From positions 1-36,753 of the forward strand of contig CAKVKI010000001.1 in the NCBI GenBank assembly GCA_934754975.1: DNA of 36,753 bases. The letters are read 5' to 3'. A program made the position numbers and the translations under genes. Numbering within the stretch: the first letter of the stretch is position 1; each line of letters opens with the position of its first letter. Of this stretch, positions 12,570 through 22,213 are shown one piece after another. Source of the stretch: an uncultured Alistipes sp. GTDB taxonomy: Bacteria; Bacteroidota; Bacteroidia; Bacteroidales; Rikenellaceae. Under the pieces are notes generated by a model that did not search any database, was not told the origin of the DNA, and was given only the letters and a program-made list of their open reading frames with translations.

Positions 12570-15500
12570 TTACTCTTTATTATGTTCGTTGTTATGTTGT
12601 CTGGCGTATACTTTGGGCGTCACGCCGAATACCTCCCGGAAACACATCGAGAAGTAGGAACGGTGGTTGAACCCCACCTCGTACATGGCATCCGTAACCG
12701 ATATGCCTTTGACGCGCAGGAGCTGGGCGGCTTTCTTGAGCCGGATTTCCCGGATGAAGGCATTGACATTCAGTCCGGTGATGGCCTTTACCTTGCGGTA
12801 GAAATTCACATGGCTCACGGCCAGCTTGTCGCACAGGAACGGAATGTTCAGGTCGGGATCGGCCATGTTTTCTTCGATCAGGGCCACCACCTTGCGGATG
12901 AACAGCTCATCGGGCGATTGCCGCTCGACCGAGGCGATATCGACCGTGTCGCGCCGCAGGCTGTCGCGCAGGCGGCATCGCTGGGTGAGGATGTTGTCCA
13001 CCCGGCTCAGGAGTACCCGCAGGTTGAACGGTTTGCCGATATATTCGTCGGCTCCGGCGTCGAAACCCTCGATGATATGTTCTTCGGCCGTACGCGCCGT
13101 AAGCAGGATCACCGAGATATGGTTCATCACGAAATCGTCCTTGATCCTGCGGCACAGTTCCACACCGCTCATGCCGGTAAGCATCACGTCGGAGATCACC
13201 AGATCGGGCATGGTTTCGTTCACGATCTTCAATCCGCTTTCCGCATCTTCGACGGCAATGATCCGGTAGTTTTTCTCCAGTTCGGCTTTGAGGTAGGAAC
13301 GCATGTCTTCGTTGTCCTCGACCAGCAAAACCGTAAATTCATGTCCGGAGTAGGGGCGCGTTTCCGGCTCGACCGGAATCGTATCCGTATTTTCCGTAGT
13401 CTCGGATTCGGCCGGATCGTAATCGGCTTCGTTTACGATCGGCAGCGTTACGATGAAAGTCGCTCCCTGTTTGTCGCGGCTCATGACCTCGATGTGTCCG
13501 TGGTGCAGTTCGACGAACTCCTTGACGATCATCAGGCCGATCCCCGTGCCTCGGGTTCCGAGTCCGGTGTGTTCCTCGACCTGATAGAAACGTTCGAATA
13601 TATGCGGAAGGTCGCCGTCGGGAATGCCGATGCCCGTGTCGGCCACCATCACTTCGACATCTCCGGTGTCCTTGCGCCGGAGACTGACGAGTACCTGCCC
13701 GTCTTCGGGGGTGAATTTGATGGCGTTGGAGATGAGGTTGACGAAGATTTTGTCGATTTTGTCGGTGTCGAAATCCATTACGAGCCGCTCTTCGCCCGAT
13801 TCGAACAACAGGGAGATTTTCTTTTTCTGGGCCAGTTCGCTGAACGACCGGCAGATTCCCTGCAGGGTCGTGACGATATCCTCCGATCCGGGGTTGAGCT
13901 TCATTTTCTGATTCTCTACCTTGCGGAAGTCGAGTATCTGGTTTACGAGCCGCAGCAGGCGCAGGGCGTTCTGCTTGATGATTTGCAGGTTGCCCACCTT
14001 CTCCGGGTCCGTTTCGGTGTCGAGAAGCGTTTCGACCGGACTGATAATCAGGCTCAGCGGCGTGCGGAAGTCATGCGATATGTTGGTGAAGAACCGCAGT
14101 TTCAGCTGATTGACGCTTTCGATTTTTTCGCGTTCGAGTTTCTCTTTCTGGAGTTCGTCCTCGGCCTGCCTGCGCCTGCGGGTAATCGAGTTCAGGTAAT
14201 AGGCCGCGGTTGCGACGGCAAGGGCATAGGCCAGATAAGCCCACCATGCCGCCCACCACGGAGGCATGATCGTAATGTCGAAGTCCAGTTTGTTCGATGC
14301 GGGCACCCCGTCGCTGCTCACGGCTTCGACCCGGAGGGTGTAGTGTCCCGGGGCCAGTTTCGTATATTCGACATAGGGCAGCGTACCAGTCACGGTTTTC
14401 CAGTTTTCGTCGTAGCCTTCGAGCTTGTAGGTGTAGCGGGTGAGCGACGGCGTGGAATAGTCGAGCATGGCGAAGCAGATCGACAGTATATTCTGGTTGT
14501 AGGGCAGTTTCAGCCGTTTCAGCTCCTGCACGGGACAGTCGCACAGCCCGTATTGCGCGACGGTGCGGTTGTCGATGCGGATGTCGGTGATGTAGAGCGG
14601 CGCACTGTCTTTCTTGGGGCTGACGTCGGCCCAGTTGAGCCGCAGGTAGCAGTCCAGCCCGAAGACGAGTACGTTGTTTCCGTGGGAGACCGAGACCGGA
14701 AAAATTGCATTGCGCCGGTCGAACCAGTGGTTCAGCGAGAACATTTTGGAGGTCTGCGACAGAACATCGTAGCAGGTCACGCCCTGCTGCGTGGTAAACC
14801 ACAAAAGCCCCGAATCGTCGCTGTTGATGGTATAGACCGCTTCCGAAGTTTCACGGCCCGATATGCGTCGGAACGTATCGGATGCGGCGTCGTAACGATC
14901 CAGCCCCTTGTCCGTTCCCACCCACAGCTGACGGGTGTTGGGATCGACGAACAGGCAGAGAATCACGTCGGAACTGATCGTCGAGGAGTCGTTCTTCGCC
15001 GAAAGATACCTCTTATGTCCGCCCGTTTGCTTGTTATAGCGTACCAGGCCGCTGCCCGGCGTTCCGAGCCAGACGAAATTTTCATCCACGACCATCGATT
15101 CGATCGGTTCGCCCATGCGTACCAGACTGTCCGTTACGGGACCGAACTGTCGGGTCGAAGCGTCGAACGTGTAATCGATGATCTGCATCCGGCCCATCGC
15201 ATCGCTGACGTATATCTTGCCTGCGGAATCCTGCATCACGGCATAGATGTATTTGAGCCGGTTGCGCAGGCGCGACTGGATCGGCACCTCCCGGTTCCGC
15301 TGGGTATCGTAACAAACAAGTCCCTCGGCCGTCCCGACCCACAGGATGTCGTTGTCGTCGATCGAAAGGCCTTTGACAAAATTGTAGGTTCCGACCACTG
15401 CGTTCGAAAGGTTGATCCACTGCATCCGGTTCCGTTCTGGCTCGTAGACCGACAATCCGAACCGCGATCCGAGCCACAGCCGGCCCGAACGGTCCATCTG

Positions 15501-16586
15501 GGCCGAAAAGACGGAGATGCCCACATACGGATTTCCGTCGGCTTCCGAGAGGTCGAAACTGGTAAACGAGGGCGCGCCCGCATCGTAGCAGGCGATGCCC
15601 CCTTCGGTGCCCAGCCAGACGATGTTGCTCCGGTCCTTGAAGATCGACCAGACGATGTTGTTGGGGAGCGAATGGATGTTTTTCGGGTCGTAACCATAGC
15701 TGGAGAAAGCGCCTTTGTCGAAGATCATCAGCCCCTCTTCGCTGCCGAGCCATACCTCGCTGCCGACCACGCACATCGTTTTGACCGTGTTGTTCACCAT
15801 CTGTTTGTTGCGGGCCTTTTCGTGCAGCGTATAGCTGAGCGTGGACTTTTCGAGTTCGCAGAATCCCGTCTGCGTTCCGACCAGGAGTACGTCGGGATCG
15901 GTCGGCGACAACTGTATGGAGAGGACCAGGTTGTTGAGCGGAAGCCGGATGCGGTCCATCTTGAGGTTGACGCTGGACCATTGTCCCGTACGCTTGTTCA
16001 GGCGGCTTACGCCGTCGAACGTACCGGCGAACAGATAATCGTCGTCGACGTAGATCGCCCGCACGATATCGTGCGCAAGACCGCTGTTACGGGTGTTGTA
16101 ACAACTGATATCGCCGGTCGTACGGTCGAGCCGGAACAGTCCGACACTGGTTCCCACCCAGAGCAGTGAATCCTCTTCGGTCATCGTCCGGATGTTTTGG
16201 TCGTTGATTGTTCGGGCCGCTTCGTAAGGCGTGAGTATATCTTTTTCCGCGACGTAAATGTTAATCCCCTTTTCTGTCCCGACCAACAGGCTCCCGTCCG
16301 TGGACGAAAGCAGGCAATTGACCCGTGAGTCGCTCAACGACTGCGGATTATCCGGAAAATGCTGGTAATGGCGAATCGTTTTGCCGTCATAACGGTCGAG
16401 ACCGTTTTCGGTGCCGAACCACATGTAGCCGGCCTCGTCCTGCATGATGGCATAGACATAATTACTGCTCAGCCCGTCCACCACGGAGAGTGTCTCCATG
16501 TTCAGCGGCCGGCTTTGGCTGCCGCCGCTGGCCGGATCGACGACCGCCAGCGACAGGAGCGAAAGGTATATCCATTTTCCAGACAT
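12570..16586 (-). CDS. Hybrid two-component system sensor-regulator (HTCS)
   Basis: One-piece sensor and transcription factor of 1338 aa that normally senses an oligosaccharide in the periplasm and activates its own PUL. Domains in order: signal segment (1-22); two-bladed-type Reg_prop beta-propeller repeats (about 30-680; recurring W-x-G-T-x-x-G-L motifs such as MWFGTENGLDRYD); Y_Y_Y domain (about 690-760, YTYKLEGYDENW); one membrane segment (about 774-797); HisKA with phospho-acceptor H838 in NISHDFRTPL; HATPase (NLISNAIKFTPEDG, DTGIGIPDG, GTGIGL); receiver domain with D1133 in VISDVMLTG; and a C-terminal AraC-type helix-turn-helix (about 1244-1329). All catalytic residues are present. It lies inside the SusC operon, 14 bp after a PHP gene and 3 bp before a sulfatase, so it is probably co-transcribed with its targets. 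Confidence 0.96.
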   Translation of the reverse strand: MSGKWIYLSLLSLAVVDPASGGSQSRPLNMETLSVVDGLSSNYVYAIMQDEAGYMWFGTENGLDRYDGKTIRHYQHFPDNPQSLSDSRVNCLLSSTDGSLLVGTEKGINIYVAEKDILTPYEAARTINDQNIRTMTEEDSLLWVGTSVGLFRLDRTTGDISCYNTRNSGLAHDIVRAIYVDDDYLFAGTFDGVSRLNKRTGQWSSVNLKMDRIRLPLNNLVLSIQLSPTDPDVLLVGTQTGFCELEKSTLSYTLHEKARNKQMVNNTVKTMCVVGSEVWLGSEEGLMIFDKGAFSSYGYDPKNIHSLPNNIVWSIFKDRSNIVWLGTEGGIACYDAGAPSFTSFDLSEADGNPYVGISVFSAQMDRSGRLWLGSRFGLSVYEPERNRMQWINLSNAVVGTYNFVKGLSIDDNDILWVGTAEGLVCYDTQRNREVPIQSRLRNRLKYIYAVMQDSAGKIYVSDAMGRMQIIDYTFDASTRQFGPVTDSLVRMGEPIESMVVDENFVWLGTPGSGLVRYNKQTGGHKRYLSAKNDSSTISSDVILCLFVDPNTRQLWVGTDKGLDRYDAASDTFRRISGRETSEAVYTINSDDSGLLWFTTQQGVTCYDVLSQTSKMFSLNHWFDRRNAIFPVSVSHGNNVLVFGLDCYLRLNWADVSPKKDSAPLYITDIRIDNRTVAQYGLCDCPVQELKRLKLPYNQNILSICFAMLDYSTPSLTRYTYKLEGYDENWKTVTGTLPYVEYTKLAPGHYTLRVEAVSSDGVPASNKLDFDITIMPPWWAAWWAYLAYALAVATAAYYLNSITRRRRQAEDELQKEKLEREKIESVNQLKLRFFTNISHDFRTPLSLIISPVETLLDTETDPEKVGNLQIIKQNALRLLRLVNQILDFRKVENQKMKLNPGSEDIVTTLQGICRSFSELAQKKKISLLFESGEERLVMDFDTDKIDKIFVNLISNAIKFTPEDGQVLVSLRRKDTGDVEVMVADTGIGIPDGDLPHIFERFYQVEEHTGLGTRGTGIGLMIVKEFVELHHGHIEVMSRDKQGATFIVTLPIVNEADYDPAESETTENTDTIPVEPETRPYSGHEFTVLLVEDNEDMRSYLKAELEKNYRIIAVEDAESGLKIVNETMPDLVISDVMLTGMSGVELCRRIKDDFVMNHISVILLTARTAEEHIIEGFDAGADEYIGKPFNLRVLLSRVDNILTQRCRLRDSLRRDTVDIASVERQSPDELFIRKVVALIEENMADPDLNIPFLCDKLAVSHVNFYRKVKAITGLNVNAFIREIRLKKAAQLLRVKGISVTDAMYEVGFNHRSYFSMCFREVFGVTPKVYARQHNNEHNKE

Positions 16587-16600
16587 CGGATTTCAACAGT

Positions 16601-17707
16601 TTATTTCACCCAGACGGGCGCAGCATAAGCTGTCGGCGCGTCCGATGAAGCGTTGTAAACTTTCAGATAATAATACTTCTGCCCGCGGGGCACCTGCACC
16701 TTCCAACTGACCCGGTGTGCGGAGAACGTTTCCGAAGCGACGATCCGGTTGCTCTCGCCGATGATTTCGATGCGCACGATCCGGTCCGATGCATCGGATG
16801 TGTCGGGATCGGAGGCCTCGATTTCGAAGGTCAATTTGTCGGCGGAGGTCCGGATCTCGGAACCCATCGCGTGGTTGTTGACATAATAGAGCAGCCGCAG
16901 GTTTTTGTCGTAGGTGGCGTAGGTGCGTCCCGCGGCCATCGCTTCGAGCAGGGATTCGCGCGTCAGTTTCTTGGCCGCAATGCCCGTGCGAGGCTGCCAT
17001 GCGGCGATGGGCTTGGTCGCATGGTTGTCACAGCCGGCGACGGGCGATACTTTCCAGCCTTTGGACAGCGCCGCAAGGAACGATTCGTGGTAATCGTCCG
17101 TGCCGTTGATCAGCTCGATGAGCCTGATATGCGGACGGGCCTGTTCGTTATAGCAGGCGAAGCCGCTGTACTGGTCTTTCTCGGGATGGTTCATCGAGAC
17201 GACCGCGCCGGCGTTCGCCGCGTCGGCCAGCCAATTGTGGAAATAGGGCATGTCGATTCCTTCGGCCAGCGCGTTGAGGTAGGCCGATGAATTGTATACG
17301 TTTTGGTGGCCTTTGGCGCCGGGCCCGTTGTTTTCCGAATGTTCGTATCCCCGGATGGCGACGAACGAAGCGTCCGTGGCGGCCTCGGCAGCGGCTTTGA
17401 TATGTTCCCAAGCCTGTGACGTATAGGATTCGTACTGCGAATGATCGGTCACGCAGTAAAAATCGTATCCGTTGGCTTTGGCCAGCCGGAAATGATTCTC
17501 TACACTGTTTTCATCGGTCTGGACCGCATCCCCGGAGTAACGGCAATGGGCATGGGTGTTCCCCAGAAAGAGCTGATAACTCTCTTTTTCCGCGGGGTCG
17601 GGCTCATTGCCGCCCGGAGGTCTTTTCCCGGGCGCGGGCGCATCTTCCCCACAGTTGCAGCAGAGGCATACGGCGCTCAGACAGCCTATCCATTTTTTTA
17701 GCGACAT
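16601..17707 (-). CDS. Exported PHP-fold metallohydrolase, CehA/McbA-like (copy 2)
   Basis: Predicted extracytoplasmic metal-dependent hydrolase of 368 aa. Seen: an N-terminal hydrophobic segment with a cluster of cysteines (C14, C16, C17, C19) that is probably a lipoprotein signal, then a Pro/Gly-rich linker (20-42). PHP motifs: H52-A-H54 and D60 (GNTHAHCRYSGD), D88-H89 (CVTDHSQYE), E122-H123 (GYEHSE), H174 (MNHPEKD) and D227-x-H229 (GCDNH). A beta-rich C-terminal domain ends AYAAPVWV, comparable to the SSPIWV-like end of CehA/McbA proteins. Known members hydrolyse esters or phosphoesters; the substrate here is unknown. It is a clear paralogue of the gene just upstream (shared GYDFYCVTDHSQY, GWKVSPVAGCDNH), 12 bp away. 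It is co-transcribed with a GH-A hydrolase and the HTCS regulator, so a role in glycan decoration removal is likely but inferred. Confidence 0.85.
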   Translation of the reverse strand: MSLKKWIGCLSAVCLCCNCGEDAPAPGKRPPGGNEPDPAEKESYQLFLGNTHAHCRYSGDAVQTDENSVENHFRLAKANGYDFYCVTDHSQYESYTSQAWEHIKAAAEAATDASFVAIRGYEHSENNGPGAKGHQNVYNSSAYLNALAEGIDMPYFHNWLADAANAGAVVSMNHPEKDQYSGFACYNEQARPHIRLIELINGTDDYHESFLAALSKGWKVSPVAGCDNHATKPIAAWQPRTGIAAKKLTRESLLEAMAAGRTYATYDKNLRLLYYVNNHAMGSEIRTSADKLTFEIEASDPDTSDASDRIVRIEIIGESNRIVASETFSAHRVSWKVQVPRGQKYYYLKVYNASSDAPTAYAAPVWVK

Positions 17708-17719
17708 AACTGCGGCGCA

Positions 17720-18805
17720 TTAAGGTTCGATCCATACCGGCGCGGCATAAGCCACGGGCGTTTCCGGTTTGGAGACGTTGTAGACTAAAACGAAATAACA
17801 CTTTTCCCCGGCGGGTACGACCGGTTTCCAATGCACCTCGTGGGAATCGAAATCGGCGCCGGCTACGACCGTTCCGCTGCCGTTGACGACTTCGATCCGC
17901 GCTATGGCTTGGTCGGCCCGGTCCGTATCCGGATCGGAAACTTCGATATCGAACTTATATTTTCGGGCCGTTTTGATATCCGATCCCATAACCTTGCCGT
18001 TTACACGGTAGACGACGCTCAGATTTTTGTCGAGCGTGGCGAAAGTGCGGCGCGATGCCATGGCTTCGAGTACGCCTGCCGGGGTCAGTTCGGTAACGAG
18101 CAGGCCGGTCCGGGCATTCCACTTGGCAATCCCCTCCCAGCCGTGGTTGTCGCAGCCTGCAACGGGGGATACCTTCCATCCTTTGGCGAGGGCGTTCAGG
18201 AACGATGGGTAGAATTTCGCCCGGCCGCCGTTGATCAGTTCGATCAGTTTCATGCGGCTGCGCGTCTCTTCGTTGTAGCAGTGGAAATCGTTGTAAGCGT
18301 CTTGTTGGGGGTGGTTGAAGCAGACGATGGCATCGGCCTGTTCGGGTTTGGCGAGCCAATTGTGGAAATATTCGATGCTCACGCCGTCGGCCATCGCGTT
18401 AAGGTAGTCCGACGAATTGTAGACGTTCATGTGGCCCCGGCCGTCGGGACCGTCGTTCTCCGAGTGTTCGTATCCCCGGAGTGCGACGAATGAGGCGTCG
18501 GTGGCGGCTTCGGCCGCGGCTTTTACGGCAGCCCATGTGTCGGGCGTGTAGACCGGGTATTGCGAGTGGTCGGTTACGCAGTAAAAATCGTAACCGTTCT
18601 CTTTGGCCAGTTCGTAGTGGCTTTCGGCCGAGTTTTTCGGGTCGAGGGACAGCCCCTTCTTAGCGCGGAAGATGGCGATGTCGCCCGAATAGTTGCAGTG
18701 GGCGTGTGTATTTCCGAAGCAGACCTTGTACTCCGGTTCTTTTGCCGATAGCCGGAAGGCAGCTGCCAGCAGGACAATCGAAAAACAAACAATATATTTT
18801 TTCAT
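17720..18805 (-). CDS. Exported PHP-fold metallohydrolase, CehA/McbA-like (copy 1)
   Basis: Paralogue of the neighbouring PHP gene, 361 aa. Seen: a classical signal peptide (MKKYIVCFSIVLLAAAFRLSA) without a lipobox, so it is probably free in the periplasm while its partner is lipid-anchored. PHP motifs: H34-A-H36 and D42, D79-H80, E113-H114, H165 and D219-x-H221. It has an insertion of about 10 residues after the first motif (AIFRAKKGLSL) relative to copy 2. The same beta-rich C-terminal domain ends AYAAPVWIEP. Start: ATG 18805 opens the signal peptide; an upstream in-frame TTG at 18823 lies within 2 bp of the previous stop and is less likely. It is 19 bp downstream of the GH51/GH79-like gene. 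The family is known for ester or phosphoester hydrolysis; no function can be assigned. Confidence 0.85.
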   Translation of the reverse strand: MKKYIVCFSIVLLAAAFRLSAKEPEYKVCFGNTHAHCNYSGDIAIFRAKKGLSLDPKNSAESHYELAKENGYDFYCVTDHSQYPVYTPDTWAAVKAAAEAATDASFVALRGYEHSENDGPDGRGHMNVYNSSDYLNAMADGVSIEYFHNWLAKPEQADAIVCFNHPQQDAYNDFHCYNEETRSRMKLIELINGGRAKFYPSFLNALAKGWKVSPVAGCDNHGWEGIAKWNARTGLLVTELTPAGVLEAMASRRTFATLDKNLSVVYRVNGKVMGSDIKTARKYKFDIEVSDPDTDRADQAIARIEVVNGSGTVVAGADFDSHEVHWKPVVPAGEKCYFVLVYNVSKPETPVAYAAPVWIEP

Positions 18806-18824
18806 GGCGATAGTTTTTTGCAAA

Positions 18825-20276
18825 TTAAAAATAGATGAACGTCAGTGAAAAAGGCGCGAGCGATACGTTTTCGGCTTTTTCTCTGTGTGCCGGCGTATGT
18901 TCGAGCGACATGCAGTCTGCCGACATGCGGAATTGCTCGACTTCCACACGTTTTTTACGGGATGCGAGCCTGCCGCCGACAGCCGCTTCGACCGCAAAAT
19001 CGTTTTTATTGAGGAGGCACAGACGTATTTTCCCGGTTTCGGCATCCCGTACGGCAAGGCTAGGCATCTTTTCGGGGGTGGGGCTTACCGTAAATTCGAC
19101 CAGTTCATTTCCCTGAAAAGTCCCGAAAATTTTCATGATTTCACTCGTCGGCAGGAGCTTTCCGGTCTTTTTGTCGAAAAAGCTCCTGAATCCGAACTCG
19201 CTGTCCCAAAACAGGGGCCAGAATGTAGCCATGTCGAGACCTCCCTGCATGAACTGCATCATCATTTCGGCCTGTATGAGTGCGCTCTGATCGGGCGTGA
19301 GACGGGGGCCTGCGGATTTTTTTCCGGGACCGACGTTCCATTCGAGACTGGCCAGCTGTATATGCGGCACTTTGTTGCGGGCCGTAATTTCACGAAAACG
19401 TTCGATTTCGCTGGCATACGAATCTCCCAGGAATACTCCGCAGGGCGTTTTGGCGAGCCATTCATTCCAGGACGCCGTGCCCCACATGCAGTACCAGTGG
19501 ACGTCGATGATGTCGATATTGCGGCCCGCCACGGCAAACAGTTCGTCGTACTGGCGGCCGTGTTTGCGGAACGTGGCGTGCCAGTTGGCGATGATTTTGA
19601 TGTCGGGATCGAACTCCTTCATGCGCGGGACGAAAGCGTTGATCATCTCGCCGTACGCAGCCGGAGTCACCGCACCGCCGTTGCAGTCGTGCATGTAAGG
19701 CTCGTTGCCCATGAACCAGTATTTTACCCGGAAGCCTTTGTCCCGGCAATATTTCATCAGGCGAAGCGCTTCCTGTATGCCTTCCTCCACCCGGTTCCAG
19801 CGGAATCCCGAATTGATATTGATTCCCAGAAGCGGTTCGGCTCCCGTCCGGCGTACGAGCGCCATGTATTCGTCTATATCCATAAACTCCTCCGGCGGGC
19901 GGTTTCGGGCAGTGTCGTACTGAGGATCCCATAGATCCTCCCAGCCGTTTCCTGTCGGGTGTTCCCAGTGGAAGTAGGTGTTTACCGTACCGCCCGGATA
20001 GCGCAGGAATCCGGGGCGGACATTCCGGATCGCCTTCGCCAGCACACCCGAACGCCACAGGGAGTCGGGATTCTTGGCGTAGACGATATTGAATCCCAAC
20101 AGACGGTCGCTCACGGTGCGTTCCGAGATTTTGTCGAGCCGGACCGTTATCCGGGCCGCATCGCGTACGGCCGCTTTTGCCGGAGCCTGCTCAGTATTCT
20201 GCGCAGCTCCGGGAAGGACCGCCGCCAGGCAGAGGGCTGCTCCTGCCAAACCTTTAAATAATAGATTCTTATTCAT
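18825..20276 (-). CDS. Clan GH-A glycoside hydrolase, GH51/GH79-like
   Basis: Exported retaining glycosidase of 483 aa. Seen: a signal segment (GLAGAALCLAAVLPGAAQ); LRYPGGTVNTYFHW (R92-G96); acid/base E192 in WFMGNEPY; a DVHWY strand; and nucleophile E312 in ASLEWN. The 120-residue spacing of the two glutamates and the RYPGG motif match GH51 arabinofuranosidases and GH79 glucuronidases/heparanases. A beta domain follows (about 400-483). I cannot separate these families by eye, so arabinofuranose, glucuronic acid or another sugar are all possible. It starts 5 bp after the SusD-B stop, showing it is part of the SusCD operon. A more distant relative lies at 30184-31638. Confidence 0.82.
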   Translation of the reverse strand: MNKNLLFKGLAGAALCLAAVLPGAAQNTEQAPAKAAVRDAARITVRLDKISERTVSDRLLGFNIVYAKNPDSLWRSGVLAKAIRNVRPGFLRYPGGTVNTYFHWEHPTGNGWEDLWDPQYDTARNRPPEEFMDIDEYMALVRRTGAEPLLGININSGFRWNRVEEGIQEALRLMKYCRDKGFRVKYWFMGNEPYMHDCNGGAVTPAAYGEMINAFVPRMKEFDPDIKIIANWHATFRKHGRQYDELFAVAGRNIDIIDVHWYCMWGTASWNEWLAKTPCGVFLGDSYASEIERFREITARNKVPHIQLASLEWNVGPGKKSAGPRLTPDQSALIQAEMMMQFMQGGLDMATFWPLFWDSEFGFRSFFDKKTGKLLPTSEIMKIFGTFQGNELVEFTVSPTPEKMPSLAVRDAETGKIRLCLLNKNDFAVEAAVGGRLASRKKRVEVEQFRMSADCMSLEHTPAHREKAENVSLAPFSLTFIYF

Positions 20277-20281
20277 ATGCT

Positions 20282-22201
20282 TTACTCTTCAAGGCCCCAT
20301 CCCGGGTTTTGTTCCAGCAGCGGGCTTTTGTTCATCTCCTTTTCCTGAATGGGGAACAGGTAAAACTTATCTTTCCATGTCTTGGTTATCAGCGGCTCCA
20401 CGGAGAAGGAGAGTTTGTCGCCCGATTTGGTAATGATCTGTTTGTAAATCGTGACGGGCGAACGCATTTTCCAGCGGTTCAGGTCGAAGAAACGCTGCTC
20501 CTCCTGAAAGAATTCGATCCAGCGCTCATGGATGATGCGATTGCGCATTTCGGCTTGTCCGAGTCCTGCGGGCAGCGGCGAGATGCTTTTGCCTGCGGCC
20601 GCTTTGGGCATGCCTGCGGGCCATTTGAAATCCTGCATATTATAACTTGGGAACTTCGCGCGTTCGCGTACCAGATTGACCGCCTCGCGCGCCGACATGG
20701 GATATCCGGCCGGCACCGCGTCGGGATCGCCGAAAGCTTCGTTTACGGCTTCTGCATAGTTGAGCAGGATCTCGGCATAGCGGAAAATGATGAAGTTGTG
20801 ATTTACCTTCAGCATCGTGCCGTATCCGGTGATGTTCGCCCACGCATCGAGGAATTTGCGGTTGAAAAACCCCGTGCAGTAGAAACCTTTGGACGTGGCA
20901 TCGTGGGCGCCGCCTACGTACGACTCGAATTTCAGCGTATTGGCGGCCGTCGTGCCCCGGGCCGGCCACGGTTCGCCGTTGTACCAGACCGACTGGTAGA
21001 AACGCGGGTCGCGGTTCGCATAGGGATTCTGGGGATCGAAGCCGCTTTCGGGATCGGTCCGGTTGGTCTCATGGAGTTTGAGCAGCTTGTCGAGACCGAG
21101 CAGGTGGGTCGAAACCACATTGCCCTGGTCGTCGAGTTTGACGACCTCGTATTCGGCTACGGTATTCAGGGTCGGGAAGTTGTTCAGCACGCCGAATGCG
21201 TAGTTGAACAACTGGCCGGGTAGGCAGTTGCGTTCGAGCCGGACAGCGAACTGGTCCTGCTGGTAGGCCAGGATGATTTCTGGACTGTAACGGCGTAGAA
21301 ACAGATCCTCATAATCGCCGTAACGCTCCGGATCGGTGCTTCGGTGCAGGGCGTAACCGCGGGTGTTTTCGAGGAAATATTTGGCCGCCTCGGCTGCGGT
21401 TTTCCACTTTTCGGCGCTGTATTCGCCCCGGCAGGCACTTCCGGAGGGGTTCTGCTTGTCGTTGAACAGCGGGCTGGCAGCCAGCAGGCGTACGCGGGAA
21501 ATCAGTGCATAGCAGGCGCCTTTGGTGGCGCGTCCCCATTCCGAGTCGGCGTATTCGTCCACATGGGGCAGGTCGCCTGCCGCCAGCATCGCTTCGGAAC
21601 AGATGAAATCCGCCACTTCGTCGAAGCGTGCGCGTGCGCCGTGCAGCTCGGTTTCGTCGTCGGGCCCCAGGACCCGGGTGACGATAGGCACGCCGCCGTA
21701 GAATTTCAGCAGTTCATAGTAGAACAGCGCGCGCAGGAAACGGGCTTCGCCCTTCATTCGCGTACGTACGCCCTCGTCGATGAACGGTTCCGGGGAGTCG
21801 GGTATTTCGTCGGCATGCTCCAGAAAACGGCATGCCGCACGAATTGCCGTATAGTATTTTTTCCACGGATCGTAATTGATCAGCATGTCGGTCGTCGCCC
21901 ACGCTCCGACGCTCATTTTATAAGCGTTGTCCCAGTTGGCTTTCCAGATGCCCTCATCGACGGCGTTGCCGAGGAAACCGCCCGAATCGTCGCTTCCGAA
22001 AACCATGAAGCCGTCGTTCATGCTCTTGTAGATATTGCTCAGAAACCAGGTGGCGTTGTAGGGATCGCTGAAGACCATGTTTTCGTAGATGTCGTTCGAC
22101 TCCTCCTTGTCCAGCAGGCTCGAACTGTCCTCGCAGCCCACGGCACCCGACAGGAGCGCCAGTGCGCATATTATACCGTATTTATTTACTTTCATAGCCA
22201 T
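20282..22201 (-). CDS. susD: SusD-like outer-membrane lipoprotein (SusD-B)
   Basis: Surface glycan-binding lipoprotein of 639 aa that caps its SusC partner. Seen: lipobox A-V-G-C23, the N-terminal SusD helices, ARFLRALFYYELLKFYGGVPIVTRVL (RALFYYEL and YGGVPIVT parts), which is the family hallmark TPR region, and the C-terminal FNLNRWKM-like motif (FFDLNRWKM) and PIQEKEMNKSP, typical of the SusD C-terminus. At 639 aa it is larger than the usual 500-600 aa, and it is longer than SusD-A. The start may be ATG 22201 or ATG 22195 (MKVNKYG). It follows SusC-B with a 12-18 bp gap. The ligand is unknown. Confidence 0.95.
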   Translation of the reverse strand: MAMKVNKYGIICALALLSGAVGCEDSSSLLDKEESNDIYENMVFSDPYNATWFLSNIYKSMNDGFMVFGSDDSGGFLGNAVDEGIWKANWDNAYKMSVGAWATTDMLINYDPWKKYYTAIRAACRFLEHADEIPDSPEPFIDEGVRTRMKGEARFLRALFYYELLKFYGGVPIVTRVLGPDDETELHGARARFDEVADFICSEAMLAAGDLPHVDEYADSEWGRATKGACYALISRVRLLAASPLFNDKQNPSGSACRGEYSAEKWKTAAEAAKYFLENTRGYALHRSTDPERYGDYEDLFLRRYSPEIILAYQQDQFAVRLERNCLPGQLFNYAFGVLNNFPTLNTVAEYEVVKLDDQGNVVSTHLLGLDKLLKLHETNRTDPESGFDPQNPYANRDPRFYQSVWYNGEPWPARGTTAANTLKFESYVGGAHDATSKGFYCTGFFNRKFLDAWANITGYGTMLKVNHNFIIFRYAEILLNYAEAVNEAFGDPDAVPAGYPMSAREAVNLVRERAKFPSYNMQDFKWPAGMPKAAAGKSISPLPAGLGQAEMRNRIIHERWIEFFQEEQRFFDLNRWKMRSPVTIYKQIITKSGDKLSFSVEPLITKTWKDKFYLFPIQEKEMNKSPLLEQNPGWGLEE

Positions 22202-22213
22202 TGCGGGTGTAGA

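Noticed and set aside
12360..16169. A 1269-codon open frame on the plus strand opposite the HTCS gene
   Set aside because: The minus strand encodes a complete HTCS with intact domains. The antisense frame is His/Val/Arg-rich with no recognisable domain, as expected from GC-rich codon use.
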